From assembly GCA_903813345.2 (NCBI GenBank), contig CAIIXF020000006.1, forward strand, positions 14,948,348-15,012,347: a DNA stretch of 64,000 nucleotides, written 5' to 3'. The translations under genes were made by a program, and so were the position numbers. This document shows positions 37,059-50,172 of this stretch, piece after piece. Within the stretch, counting starts at the first letter, position 1, and the number at the start of each line of letters is the position of its first letter. A model generated the notes under the pieces. It had not been told where the DNA came from and made no database searches. It was given only the letters and a program-made list of their open reading frames with translations. Source of the DNA: Owenia fusiformis (lineage: Eukaryota > Annelida > Polychaeta > Sabellida > Oweniidae).

Positions 37059-37539
37059 TATCTGTAGCACCTGTCTGGTCATCTTAAAACCTCTCACCTT
37101 TTTGGATATTGGGAAATGAAAGTTCATTGTATAAGAATCAATCAAACTTTGTTGGTGAGTAGGTGTTTTTCTCTATGCTGTTTTCGCTTTTGGGATGATA
37201 AATCAATTAAACATATTGAAGAGGATGTTTTGAATGATGCTTATGGTCCTTGAATAAAATGGCAGCTAAGGAGAGGCAAGTTGAAAGTGATTAAAAATTA
37301 GAAAATTAAAATCGTCCTTGTCATTCTTATTTTCTAATCAACATTTCAAAAGGTCTTACCTCATTTCATGAACATGATTTACTCTGTTACTTGACAAGGT
37401 TACTTGACATGAATGGATTGTAAGGCAAATATAATATGATCCTTTCCTGCCACATTGAAACCTGGACATTGGCAATAGTAGCCTGGTTAGATGTATGAAT
37501 CATTAAAACAAACACTCAGTGCAAATCTATTCAATGTCA

Positions 37540-38290
37540 TGTCAAGAGAATGTCTCCCACACTATATGATTGTGCTTCCTCAGAAAAGCACATATATGTC
37601 CCAGCCTCAAGTCGATATAATGTTTATGTCCAGGCACACAGTGAGCCATCTTTTAAGATGTTAAAAGTCATATTCACCAGGGATTATAAATATATTCTTT
37701 CTGTTCTTAACCAAGGAGAGAGGTTTCCCAGGGATTTTTATTTTGTGATGGTCAACTTTCATAATTTTATAAATAATGGGTCATTTGGATATAAGGCTTA
37801 TCCTTCAGGAAAGTATACATATACACCCTTGTCCTATGCCAAGTAGAGTTTTAGGGAGATAAGTTAGTAAGATATATCCCGTATCCTGATTTTGAGGTTT
37901 CCATATCCAGAACCTATATCTCCCGCCATATCTCCCACTTCGGTGCATATCTTCCCGCTTCCGGTAAGTAGTGGAAATGCAATAAAATGACTTTGGATAT
38001 GAATAATTTGTTTATTTTTACTATTAAAATGGCCATATGCCCCTGAAAACTCTACTTGGTATAGGATAAAGCAGTAATGTACGGTCGGTTTGGATATTGG
38101 GTTCATTCCTCGTGAGATATGCACATCTACCTTCGGTCCCTCAGGTAGATATGCATATCTCACTCTGGATAAACTCCATATCCAAAACCTCCCAGTACAT
38201 AACCCTTATGTATATATCTTGCTCAATCTTTGGGAGATATTTACTTCCATCAGGATAAATTCTATATCTAAACCTCCCAATACATAACCC
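37540..38290. repeat. Complex inverted/direct repeat block
   Basis: Contains GGTAGATATGCATATCTCA-type hairpins, two copies of AACCTCCCA(G/A)TACATAACCC (near 38188 and 38270) and an inverted pair AAACTCTACTTGG(T/C)ATAGG. Looks like piled-up non-autonomous elements. Confidence 0.55.
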
Positions 38291-38357
38291 TTATATGTAC
38301 ACTTTATAATAACAAAACATAACAATTGTTTTTCTTTTGAACTTGACATGAACATTT

Positions 38358-38369
38358 CATTTTATTTAT
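38358..38369 (-). promoter_or_regulatory. Candidate polyadenylation signal for short TnI
   Basis: Two overlapping AATAAA hexamers on the minus strand, about 1 kb past the short TnI stop. They are the first exact copies I find downstream. Confidence 0.25.
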
Positions 38370-39370
38370 TTTTACAATGACCTCCCTTGTAACAAAATGT
38401 CTACCGTAAGCATCTGCCAAAATTTCACACGTCAACATTTCATTGAACCAACGGACATAAATACTTTTACATAAATACAAACGATTATAATACATACATG
38501 AAGTAATATTTACAAGATATTGCACTCAAGGTTCTATCTATATTTAGGATACTAAGATGCTACAAAGGTATTTGCATGTGACTAGAGCTATATATAATGG
38601 TCCGGGAGACCGGGACTATATTCACAAAAGGGACTATATTCTCTAGTGGGTTAATCCTATCAAATGCTGACAAGTAGTCGAAAAATGACAGATATGCAAG
38701 GAGGCTTAATGTAACCAAAGATGTCATAGGAATGTTGTTTCACAATGCCATACAACTCTGGGAACAAAAGTGGTCCCATTCAATTAAATTAAGCCTCCGG
38801 TGCGGTATTACTTTGTGGGGTGGAGTAATACGGCTGTAATCTGTCTTTTTTGTTATACCAGTCATTCTTGGGAGACTTACACTTCTCTCAGAAAGATGGA
38901 GGAAATAAATTAAAAATTCAAGAAACTATATTGAAATAGAAATAGTCCGTCAGCTATTCACTATTGCCAAGAAAACTATTAGTCCGAACAGTTCTACACT
39001 CATCCATGTTCCATCCAATGCGCTTTTCTGTCCTCCAATTTTTTTGGGATAACAAAATGAAATGTAATAATCCACAATTAGGGCCCCTTAGTTACGTATT
39101 AAACATTTGGAAACCTGTATTCGCACTCAAGGGTACAAGTCACTATATCATCCATCCCATAATGCAGCGGGCAGCTAAATCGGCACAATTTATATAAACC
39201 TCATTTGCATTAAGATAACAGACTGATGTAATGCTTGCTCATCCTGACGCCATGCCGCTTTGAGCGTTAATGTTGTATCCAAGGGGTCCTTTATAGTGAT
39301 TGTGAGATGAAAGCGCCACTGTTGTGCCCTATATTGTCCATAAGATGTAATCGCTGACTTAACTCCATAT

Positions 39371-39401
39371 CTATTCTTGGGCCTTCTTGAACTTCTTCAT
39401 T
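39371..39401 (-). CDS. TnI: Short TnI last exon (31 nt)
   Basis: atattccag/AATGAAG, encodes KMKKFKKAQE and TAG at 39373-39371. It aligns with the start (KLAKFEKK) of the 103-nt switch-region exon of the long TnI but stops after 10 residues. Confidence 0.88.
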
Positions 39402-42400
39402 CTGGAATATCACATGGTATATTCATTAAGGATCAGCTCATTCAAAGAAAGTGGAAATATTACTTAAAGGCTCATATCATGAATAATATCAATTTAAAGG
39501 GCTTAATCAAGAATATTGAGATGTAATAAATCCTGGTAAATAAAATTTAAAATGTTCATACATGAAAATTATTCCTGCTGTTCGTATGTTACAAGGTTAT
39601 CAACTAGATGGCCTTTCACAATACTCATTAATGCCTCATTAATGCTATATGGAACTTGAAATTGCTGTTACTAAATAGAAAATGTTCAATACTCACTTCA
39701 ATTCTGTCTTGTTGACCTTCTTGAGCATGGGCTTGATGCTGGAAAATAAATGAATGCATAAATATAACATTGTAAAAGGAAACAGAAAAGGAAATACATG
39801 TGGTAGTATACAGTAAAACCTGTGTATACTGAACATTTTTTTGCCAAGAAAAAACAAAGGGTAATTTATACAGAAGTCAGTGGAATATGTGTGGGGAAGG
39901 GTATCCACTAGGGACATGTGTTCACTAGAGAGAGGTTTCATTAAGACAGGTTTTACTGTAAATAAAACTAAAATAAACCTAAAACCTAAAATTGGAAATT
40001 ATATCTGACAGCAGCGTAAATCACATGGTCTAGGGAGAACAATAAAAATTCCTTTTTAAGTACAATTGAAATCAATGGATATATTAAGTTTCTGAGTGTA
40101 ACGAATAGAATCTTTCCCAATTGTTCAATTTCAAAAGATCCCCATGAGCTAGGAATACACATCTAGCAATATTGAAAACCTGTCTGATCCAAAGCCACTG
40201 GAACCAGCCAAGTGTTTGGATTGACAGGTGTTCACATTGAAAGATTCAAAAGTTGTCCCCAAAAAACCATTCACAATGAGAGGTGCTCAGATTAGAGAGG
40301 TGTTCTGATATACAAGTTTTACTGTACTTCAAAATAACTCATTAGACTCTGAATATACCGTAATGTGAAAGATTAAAATTCATATTTTCTCCAGTTTAGC
40401 ATACTTACAATTTTCCCTTGACTTCATATGTTTTGTTTGTTAGTTCATTCAACTGAAAAGAAAAACAATCATTAGAAAATCATTAAACTTCTTTAATGTT
40501 TTGTAACATTTCAACATAACATGAGCTTTCCCTATGTGTTTTCCCATCAAACCTCTTCAGACCATACAAAATATTAAAATGTCAACTAAATTCTGCAAGT
40601 AATACTTTAAATGGGTGTGTTTGAGTGCATGTGACCTGTTCATTAATTTTGCAATTGAGAGGGAATATTTTTTGAAAGAGAAAATTCACCATCCGAGATT
40701 AAATTGGATTAACATTGGGAAAATTTTCAAAAAGAGGGAGTTTAATATAATGAAGTTTGACAAAGATAAAGAAGCTCTCAAATCTTGATGCCAGGAGTCT
40801 CTGAGAGAATGTCTCTTTTTCTGAATTTCATGCTTCAAAACAAAAGATTATGCTTACTTCAGTTTCTCCTTTCCTGACTTTCATTTCTAGATCATATTTT
40901 TCCTCTTCAAGGGCAGCATACTTTTGTTGGAGTTCCTTGCATTTCTTCTGTAGTCCAGCTGCAAGTGAATTAGGAATACATTTAGTGTTTAAATATGGGG
41001 AACCCTGCCCATTGGCAAACACACTGCCCAACGTTTATCATTCAACCAATTAGAAAAGAGCACTGCAGTCACACTAGGCGAATGGAATTGTGACTTTGGT
41101 CCTAATCATATTACTCTTTTATATACATGTACAGTATTGTATTAAAGATAAGGAGATACTGTATATAACTGACACCCTGTACACACCTTGGTCAAGTCCG
41201 GCCAGGTCCAGTGTGCCTGCCCTCTTCTTGATGGTATCCCCTCTTTCTTTCATCTTCTTCTCTTGTTCTTCCCTGAGGGCCTGGGCAGCCTTCTGCATGA
41301 TCAGCTCCTTCAACTTCTTCTTCTTCTCTGGGGACAAGCCCCCCAAACCTCCCCTCTTCTTTGGCTTCTGTAACAGTAGGAAACATCCATTGTATAATGA
41401 TTATCAAAACAAGAATAGTATGATTTGGTTGTACATTTGGCTCCAGGGCATTAGTACAAATAAATCATACAATTAACATTGCATATGAGTAGTATTCACA
41501 TTTCGTTTTGGTTGCTATTCTCTATAATTACATGTTTTAAATGCATTTAGTGAATGATATATAAAGAAAAAATAGTATGTAGATAATAATACCGCAGATA
41601 AGGTATATGACTATATGTGCATAAAATTCTCAATGAATATACATGCAATGTATAATATACATATATTATTCTATTTATCAACATATTTCACACACTCAAA
41701 GTTTGCTCACACATCTTACTCTCTCACATTCTGCTCAAAACCATTACAGCCAACCTTTTATAACATCATTACATTTATGTATTGAAAATATCAATCTGAT
41801 GATACCTAAAATTGATATATGAGAATGGATTTTCAAGATAGCCCATGATGATATTCAAATGTATGCCTGTATATCCCTAAGTTTCTGGCAGGCATGATAA
41901 TGTCAAGTTTCCTTGATAATCATGAGTAAAACCATGCAAAAACTGTTTATTCCTTTCAGTTTGGAGTATAATCATATATAAATGGGAGGAGACTTTGAAT
42001 TTTCGGGAGTTTTTAAGACCATATGGAAATGGCCTGACAACTGAATTTATGGCACTTATATGAGCACTTGATGATATCTTACCTGTCATTGTAATTCTAC
42101 ATGTAGTAACCATGCAAAGTAATAGCAAGCACCTTTGGAGTTTGGATTGGTTGCCATAGAAACCATCATCAGCCATGACAACAGGATAACACACAGCTAA
42201 GTTGTATTATGTGTAGTACATTAATATTGACTTGTAACCAAAAAGGAACTTCTTCCATTAAATAATTGTTAAATAAACTGAAGGAAAAGCTTGGTTACCA
42301 AGGCAACTGCTTCAGTAAATTTACCAGATGGCAAGCGCTGTTGATGTTAACCTAATATAAGGCAGGAAAATGCATTCAGACAGCTAAAGAAAAACATAGT

Positions 42401-44229
42401 TTAAAAAAAAGATACCACAGCCCATCCTTCATGTAGGAGAACATCTTTTAAGTAGAAAGTGCCAGACTGCACAATTACACCCAAAGAAGAAAACATCCTG
42501 TATTTTCTAACATACAATTACCTGATTTATGAGAGATTGATTGAGTATGAAGGGAAAAATGTTACTTGGCAAGGTAAATATTAAGGCAAAAGCAGCTGCC
42601 AGAGCTGCTAGACAGTTAGGCGAAATTCCTTACATGTGAATACATGAGCTATTATTGCAATTGCCTGCTTGAGGCCATTTCCAACTTTATATATTTATAC
42701 CGAACAAAACCTACATTTTCCAACCCGACTTGACTGAATGGCATTGAACACATCCCCCTTAACCAACATCTATGAACACATATCCAAACAAACACTTATC
42801 CTACTGAAGCCATATCAAACTGAACACATATTCAACTGAACCCATATTCAAACAAACATTTATTCCACAGAACCCATATCAACTTAAACCCATATTAAGC
42901 TGAACTCATATCCCACTGAACCCATATCAAACTGAACACATATCTCGCTGAATTGTGCATATCAAGCCATATGATACCATATCTAACTAAATCTGTATCC
43001 AATTGAATTAACTCATATCCACATGAATATATATCCAACACTTAAGAAACTTATATTCAAATGAAACCATGCATAACTGAGTAAATCTGTAGCTAAGTCA
43101 GTAAAATATATTAACCCTGTAACCCCACAATTCATACCAATATTTCAATGTAAAACTGACCTTGTCCTCAAAACTTAGGCATGACCTTAAGATGGCACCA
43201 ACAAATCATTTTTACAATTTTAAATTCATTTTTTATCATTTTGGCATAAATTGTCCATAATTCTAAACCTCAATTAACATGGCAAGAGATTATTCAAAAC
43301 AGCTGCCAATCTGGCCCATGAATTCTGAGCCCCCTCCCATTTGAACAGATTCAAATTAATACTAAATGGTATTCTGATAGAACCATATTCCATTTCCCAT
43401 TATATAAGAGATGGGTGGAATCATGGGGGGGGGGGGGTGTAACATTGGGAGTTGATCCAACTTAAAAATGTTAGGATGCATTGCATCCACAATGTTAGTA
43501 ATTTAATCCACATGCTTTAATCCCATTTTATAAATTTGATCCTTATAAGGAATAGGGATGTAGAACATCTTGGTTGTTGTTATTCCTTGACATAATCCAC
43601 AAGAAATATGACCCATTTCCCATAATGTAGTTGCTATAGCAACCATTTTCCTTCAGACGTCATCCATGTTGGAATTTCAACTACATTCATACAATCACAT
43701 TCTGTGATGAATTAGCTTGTTTATACACATTCAAGTACAACATAGGTAATCCAGATTTCATCATCTTTGATCTTTTATTTAATCCATCTGTATTCATCTG
43801 AGTATATAATCATTCGGAACTTCATGATCTTGGCCAAAGGATCAACCTTCATACTGAAAATAAATAAATAAATATTTGAATGGTATTTAAATATCAGAAC
43901 ATACTAATCTAAGAATATTATAGCGTGTAAGTATGAAGGATTCATTTCATATTCAGACAAAAAAATTAATATTGTATTACATTTTGATACAAGTCATATA
44001 CAATATTACTTCATATGAATTTATTTACAATCGTAAAGGCGTTTCAATTTTTACCAGTTTACCACATGTACTTTCTTACCAATGCAACATCACATTCATT
44101 TTGATTTATAGCAATTGATGAACTTAAATCTGCTTTTAACAATGTCTTAACAATTATTACTTCATCATGAACTCTCAAAATATGTCTTACCTTACTTCAC
44201 CCATGCTGGCTGATCTTTACAGGTCTCCA
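39371..44229 (-). CDS. TnI: Short troponin I gene (135 aa, no N-extension, C-terminally truncated)
   Basis: Inhibitory subunit of troponin. Coding exons: 44204-44196 (MGE), 41367-41187, 40958-40858, 40452-40409, 39738-39697, 39401-39371. Total 408 nt = 135 aa plus stop, in frame throughout. Visible parts: a basic start (KPKKRGG), GLGGLSPEKKKKLK at about 11-23, the LIMQKA helix, the IT-arm heptads (LEEEKYDLEMKVRKGE), and the inhibitory segment KGKFIKPMLKKVNKTELK. The protein then ends after KMKKFKKAQE. The neighbouring long TnI continues for about 60 more residues (switch and mobile domain), so this one lacks the C-terminal regulatory part. The ATG exon has an alternative GT 5 nt further in (after GTAAG), but only the first GT keeps the frame of the next exon. 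A MEF2-type site lies 157 bp upstream of the ATG. It is either a second gene made by tandem duplication or, less likely, an alternative-promoter unit of the same locus. Confidence 0.9.
39697..39738 (-). CDS. TnI: Short TnI exon 5, inhibitory region (42 nt)
   Basis: ttttccag/CATCA...TTGAA/gtgagt, phase 2-2. Encodes FIKPMLKKVNKTEL, the actin/TnC-binding inhibitory peptide. Same length and phases as the long TnI exon at 53169-53128. Confidence 0.93.
39809..39960. mobile_element. ACAGTAAAACCTG-ended repeat, copy 1
   Basis: Starts ACAGTAAAACCTGTGTATAC and ends GACAGGTTTTACTGT, an imperfect TIR of about 14 bp over 152 bp. It lies in the first bases of a short TnI intron. Confidence 0.6.
40164..40325. 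mobile_element. ACAGTAAAACCTG-ended repeat, copy 2 (diverged)
   Basis: Begins with AAAACCTGTCTGATCCAAAG and ends ACAAGTTTTACTGTA. The body has GTGTTCA-type phrases like those of copy 1. Confidence 0.45.
40409..40452 (-). CDS. TnI: Short TnI exon 4 (44 nt)
   Basis: cttttcag/TTGAA...AAATT/gtaagt, phase 0 to 2. Encodes LNELTNKTYEVKGK. Exons 3 and 4 add up to 145 nt, exactly the single IT-arm exon of the long TnI. Confidence 0.9.
40858..40958 (-). CDS. TnI: Short TnI exon 3, IT-arm first part (101 nt)
   Basis: acttgcag/CTGGA...ACTGAA/gtaagc, phase 1 to 0. Encodes AGLQKKCKELQQKYAALEEE and KYDLEMKVRKGETE. Confidence 0.93.
41187..41367 (-). CDS. TnI: Short TnI exon 2 (181 nt)
   Basis: ctgttacag/AAGCC...GACCAAG/gtgtgt, phase 0 to 1. 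Encodes KPKKRGGLGGLSPEKKKKLK and the helix ELIMQKAAQALREEQEKKMK to LDLAGLDQ. The long TnI splits the same region between two exons (after LLK). Confidence 0.94.
42720..43090. repeat. Degenerate tandem repeat, about 20 bp
   Basis: Many copies of AACTGAAC(C/A)CATAT(C/T)(A/C) in the first intron of short TnI. Highly diverged. Confidence 0.65.
44196..44229 (-). CDS. TnI: Short TnI start exon (MGE)
   Basis: ttttccag/TGGAG..., 25 nt of 5' UTR, ATG at 44204-44202, then GGTGAA/gtaagg. A second possible donor (gtaaga) 5 nt further would shift the next exon out of frame. Confidence 0.7.
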
Positions 44230-44360
44230 CTGGAAAATAATCCAAAGATGTTAGTGAAAAACTGAAAATGTGAAAAGTGAGAAAAATGTTGGTGCAAATG
44301 AGAGCCCCCTGATGGAACACTGATAAGATGTGGTGAACCAGAGTGAACTATTTTGGTTGC

Positions 44361-44370
44361 CTATTTTTAG
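44361..44370. promoter_or_regulatory. MEF2-type site upstream of short TnI
   Basis: CTATTTTTAG, an exact match to the MEF2 consensus YTAWWWWTAR. It lies 157 bp upstream of the short TnI ATG. MEF2 drives many striated-muscle genes. Another match, CTATTTATAA, is at 18591-18600 inside a TnT intron. Confidence 0.4.
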
Positions 44371-47300
44371 CAGTTAGCTGTCTGAAATATTGTGGATGAT
44401 GTTTGGAGAAATATTTGCCTAACAACTGCTGTTGTTCAGAGGATTGAGGATCCCAAATGGTTTGATTTAACCCTTCAGTTAATCCATTGGTCAGTTTTGA
44501 TTCATTTCTACACTGATTCAAGTAATAAATAAAAAAGATTGCATTCATTCTTAAATAGATAAACCTAATGTACAAGTTATACATTTGTTGAATGAATAAT
44601 GGAAATGAGTAAAGGGATAAGAATTCCATGTTGAGCAATATTGTCTACACAACATGCTGTGAACATTACCATCATTACCTAAACAAACCTTAACCAATTT
44701 GAAACAGACTGAAGAACAACTTCAATATACTGCAATTTCCAAACCACACAAGTATCGGAATACCAGAGTCAGATCTTTAAGCTATAGTATTATCCATTTG
44801 AATAAAATATAAATGCTGCCTTGTTTAGCATTTCAAGAATTATTTTTTGATTTAGTAATGTTGTTAAGAAATGTTGTAATTTGTGTTTTCTCAAGATTGC
44901 AGTAAATCGAGCTAGAATAAAAGGTCTAAAAACAAAAAACCTTGGTAATATGAGCATCATGTACCGAGTGACCTTAATAATTAATTAAACCTTCCTGAGC
45001 CAAGAAATTATTTTAGGAGTGCACATGTGTCACTCTGCCATGATCCATCAGACACTAACAGAGGAAGTGAGCCAATAAGATCAAGTTTCAAAACACAAAC
45101 ATACAGAAACAGTCAAGGTTTATAACTGAGATTACCCTGAATGCCACCAGCCAGTAGCAGTTCCCTCTGGCTATTAATAATGATTTCTTAGTTTTGATGC
45201 CAGTAAGATTTTTAAAGATATACAGTTTCATACTATTTTATAAGCATCTAAATGTGATTTGTGATTATCAGCTACTTATAAGCATATAAGTAGAAAATGT
45301 AGTGTCTGATTTTCTGAATATGAAACTGAAGAGTAGTAATGCATTTGAGGTCTTGCAATGGGTAAAATGGGGTGGAACTCACTATTTCTGTACTACTCAT
45401 ACTGACATGTGCAAGTTCAACCTGGATATATACCATCAAGTCAGTGAGTGTATCAGGTAACATAGTCTCAACTGAGTATTATCAGCTGTGTGGCAAACTA
45501 TGTTATCCTCAGTTGGCCTTGTAATTGAATGTTGGACTATATAACTATTGGCTTGATTCTTGACTGTTAGTATGACAAGAATTGCAAAACTCCTAAATAA
45601 TCAACATTTTCAAAATAGCAAAACCTCAAGCTTTTCTGTACATTGATTATTGAAGTTCATAGGTTGAACAAAATCTATTCACTAGAAAATTATTTCTGAG
45701 GAAAATGATTTTATATTGTCTTACAACAAAAAACCTCTCAAACTGAAATCCAAGATGATATGAAATGATACCATTCCCAAGTGTGCCATGTTTCTGTCAT
45801 CAGATTTGGCATTTTTAAATGGATAATATGAAACATACAATATAACACAAAACATGGTTCTCTATGAATTTCTTAACTGAATTCCCATGCAGGCCTCACC
45901 CGTTAGATAGAATAAGATGATAGTAAGGTACACCCACTCTGATCTAAGGAGGACCTAATACTGTACATCTAAGGGCTTAGACAGAGATAATCTCTATTTC
46001 ATAGGGAAGCTAAACAGATAGCTATTTTGGGGATGCTACAAAGTAAGCCATGTAATTTATTTGTTCAAGTAATGACCTGAAGTTATGCCTTGTATCAAGT
46101 GACTGGTATAAATAGACAGTCAGCTGAGATATTCAAGATGAAGGGAGAGAAGAGGCAATAGACGGGGGGGGGGATCTAATTTATTCTCCTTTCTTCTTCC
46201 ATACTAATGCAAGGAATTCATTGCAATCATGTAAAAATATAATATTGGAAATTATACATCTATGGAAATGAATTCTAATTTACTTAAAAACACTGTCTCT
46301 ATATTTTCTCTCTCTAATGGATAGGATGGGGAGGGGGTTAAAGAGTGAAGGTATGACTATTTTTTCCAAATTGCAGCAGATTTAATCTAAGACTCCAACT
46401 CTCTTGACAGTTTCAAAGATATACTACAATCATATTTCAAGACTTCCGTTACCACATGATACCTGTGACGTCTTAGAAGGTAAGAAATTACCAATGGAGA
46501 GCTCATTGATGATGCTAAATGCCTAGAGAACATCTTCAACCTGCTGATACGATAACCCAAGTGTCAGAGCATCGTGACCAGACATCCCTAAAAGCAAGGG
46601 GCATGCTCATTGAATAATGCAAACCATTGAATGAAACCCTTTTCATGGGGATATGAACAGTATTTGAAAGTACATATATGATAGAGGTCTCTTATTTCCA
46701 GCACTACAATAAATTCCAAGTGCTAGGATATCCAGTAACAACACTGTCTTACATCAAGTTTTTGGCAACCCCCGCCCCCTACCCAACTCTCAAATCTATT
46801 TCTAAGTCCCATTTAAAAACAGAAGTAACATCATTTGGAAATGCTGAATGAGAATTCGAAAGATGAAATGAATTTCCATGAGTTTCATGAAAGGACGAGA
46901 TGAAACACTCTATTCTACTTCAACTTGGCTCAAGATTCTAGTTTATCCCTCAATTCATTCCACTTGAGGCAAGAAATGCCAGTCATAATGGATCTGCAAT
47001 GCCACCTGGTATAACATGTAAACCCCTAAGATAAATTCCAGAGCATCGATATTTTAAATGTGAAATACATCAGAAATGGGTAGAAAGTGAACGAAATAAA
47101 ATACATAGTCATGAACATCAAACTGTAAATTGTACTGAAATACCAAGCAATCATGAACTTCATTGAAATTTTATGGAGGTATTTATGAAATATTAGCATG
47201 AACTTTAATAGCATTGAACATGTATGCTATTCTCACCTGCCGTTGCCAATCTTTAAGGTCAGTGATATACCTTTACCTGCCTATATGCTTTTACAGAAAA

Positions 47301-49447
47301 TTATCTGTTGGGTTGAAATGGATTCAGTGGTTTCTGCTATAACCACTCAAGCCCACATATCAAACAATATCCAAAAGGTACAGGGTTACCAAATTGTTAT
47401 TTTACGATTTTAATCAGGAATTTCATGGTACAGCCATGAAGTGTTTTCCCTTTCAACCAAAATGACTTCATCTTTAATCAACCATTGATAAAACAAAGCA
47501 CAAAGGGCAACAAGTAAAAAAAACATGTTGCTAATTGAACTCATGATTATTTGATCTCTCTGGTACCAAAAATTTATGAAAGAGGGGGAGGGGTGGTTCA
47601 GGGTAGGGGAGACAAAATAGAGATCAAAATATTGGAAGAATTAAACAGCAAAGGGTACATAATGAAATACAGTGGATGATATTTAAATTATTATACATTT
47701 TCAAAACAACTAATATGCTAACATGGTCTATCGCAAGGGCTCTCATTATAACCATCATATAAAACATATACTGCAGAACATGTATACAAATAACATGTAA
47801 ATAATCACATTTACATACATTAAATGAATTCTAAATTGATTAAACTAAGCTATAAACAATACTGAAAACATTTTAGCAATTTTAACAGTCACAATTGATC
47901 AAATTCACAACAGAAAACATAAAGGGTTGAAAATAATAGTACATTACCTCAAAGCGTTTAATCCCGAAAAATGGCGTCTTCAAAAAGTAGAGTGAACGGA
48001 ACACAAAGTTTCTTGGTAGGCTGGCCTAAATTAGTAACAAATCCATCAAAAATCCCACACAGCCTATCTACCTAGGGGTGTAAGCCTATGACAATAAACA
48101 TTCATAAGGCCCTGTCTACAAGAATAGCAATGCAACTGTAAGTGGATATTCTTGAGGATGTCCCTGGAGAAGGTGAAATTGTTGAAGCAATTAATTGATA
48201 ATCTTTGAGATTTAAAGATGTTGTCTAGAGTTACTGATCACTGGTAATAATCAAAAGATGAATTGAGGATTATCTTTATCATATAATAATATGGATAGGC
48301 TAATTATACTCATAATCCAAAGATTTCCTTAATTTATCCAATTTCAATACCTTTCACATTAAACTCTTAGATATCTTATGTCATATGAAGAAAATTGGTT
48401 CTGAGGCAAACAAAAGTTTTAACATGATCTTCAAAGATTTCTTGATACAAAAATAATGCTTTCAGTCATGATTTTTGGAAGTCCATGTTTCAGTGTAATC
48501 CTAAACTTGAGTTCCCCCTCCCCGAAGGCTTCATATCTAAACACCAGTTTACAAACAAGATATTTCTTTAGTCAGAATTTATAGCTTTTAGATATGCAGC
48601 TTATCGGGGGGGGGGGATGTAACTATCTCAAAATCTTCTGAAATATTGCTTATTTTACACCCCCTTTTACAACACTCATTCAGCAGCTTTATAAAGATGA
48701 TATGAACCATAGCATCAGTTGGCGTAAAAGTTATCTGGCCCGTGTTACATGGTTCTTGTAAATAATTGAAGCATATTTATGAAACTGGTTACATAAAAAT
48801 ATTATCACTACATTTTTGGAGAGATTTTATAACTTAGATACATGCCTGACTTCAATTACAATTTTTAAGATTCCATAGAATCTAGATAAATATCATACTT
48901 TACACGGGCCTTCAATAGCAAATACATATACTCTTCAAGATATGGATAATGGTAATTTTTCAATTATTTTGATTCCTTTTAACTTCACGGTTCCGATATT
49001 TACAGGCTCAAATAGATTCACTGAAGGCATTTTCTGCATAAATATTTAGATGTTAGTTAATGAGCTTAAGTTATGCTATTTAAAAAGATCAAATGGTATG
49101 CACTTAAGCAGCCTATAGCATGTATGAGTGCTTCCCTTAATAATAGACAGCTATGCATAGAATACCACAATGTACAGTTAAACACAAGTTTACTTAGCTC
49201 AAGCCCACAACATTCTGACATGTGTTTGAACCTGTTCTGTCTGTTATAATACATCCCACAACCTAACTTAACTAGATATAAACTCCTTTTATAGACCCAT
49301 GAGGCGGCCATCTTGGAAAGATGAGCCACTAAGCCTCACTTTCATAATTCTACAAGGTTGTGTAACTAACTGTTATTAGAATGTATTGCAATTTGGTACA
49401 TGTTGTAACAGAATTCAGACAGTTCTCATATACAAGACACTGACAGG

Positions 49448-49542
49448 TAATTCAGAGTAAAAACAAGAAAAGGTTCACAGTAATTCAGAGTAAAAACAAG
49501 AAAAGGTTCACAGTAATTCAGAGTAAAAACAAGAAAAGGTTC
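49448..49542. repeat. 33-bp tandem repeat, 2.9 copies
   Basis: Unit TAATTCAGAGTAAAAACAAG plus AAAAGGTTCACAG, copies identical. Between the two TnI genes. Confidence 0.9.
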
Positions 49543-49987
49543 TTTCTTCATAAGAAAGTAGTTTAGTCAATAGGTTATATGTGAACAACCTTTTTGAATG
49601 TTATAAAGGATGGGAAGTAATAAATTATCCCAAATGAGTCTAATGAACTCTATGCCTTCACAAATAGTGTACATTATTACACATACAGTAGTGTTAACAT
49701 GTTCCCTGATAAAAAGGTTGTAATTTTCCAAATATGAAACCTAAGTTACCCGCTACCCCAAATCTAAAAACCATTTCGTGAAAAGTAAATATGATTCAGA
49801 TCAATATTATTCAAAACAAAATTATTGTTATATATTATTATAATATTAAATAAAAAACAAAATTTAGATTTATAATGGTGCAGATCCAATAACAACATGC
49901 ATTAATAGACACTCTGTGTTAAACAGGTTTGGATAAATACAAAGCATGCATGGTCGAACATGCACCTAAGCAATGCAAGTCTGTAGT

Positions 49988-50172
49988 ACAGTAAAACCTG
50001 AAATGTTGAACACCCCTTAAACAGTTGACTACCCAGAATAAAGAAGGTCTCAAATCAAATCGACATTGAATCATTTCTTTAACACATTAAGGGTTAATTT
50101 CCATTCCAAGAAGCTTAAGCTGAAAAGTTCCCATTGTACAACTGTTCGACTAAGACAAGTTATACTGTACTG
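49988..50172. mobile_element. ACAGTAAAACCTG-ended repeat, copy 3
   Basis: Starts ACAGTAAAACCTGAAATGTT and ends AAGTTATACTGTACTG. Similar ends to the copies near 39.8 and 40.2 kb. Confidence 0.45.

Noticed and set aside
41090-41476. 128-codon plus-strand frame
   Set aside because: Antisense shadow of short TnI exon 2; Phe/Ser-rich composition comes from the complement of Lys/Glu codons.
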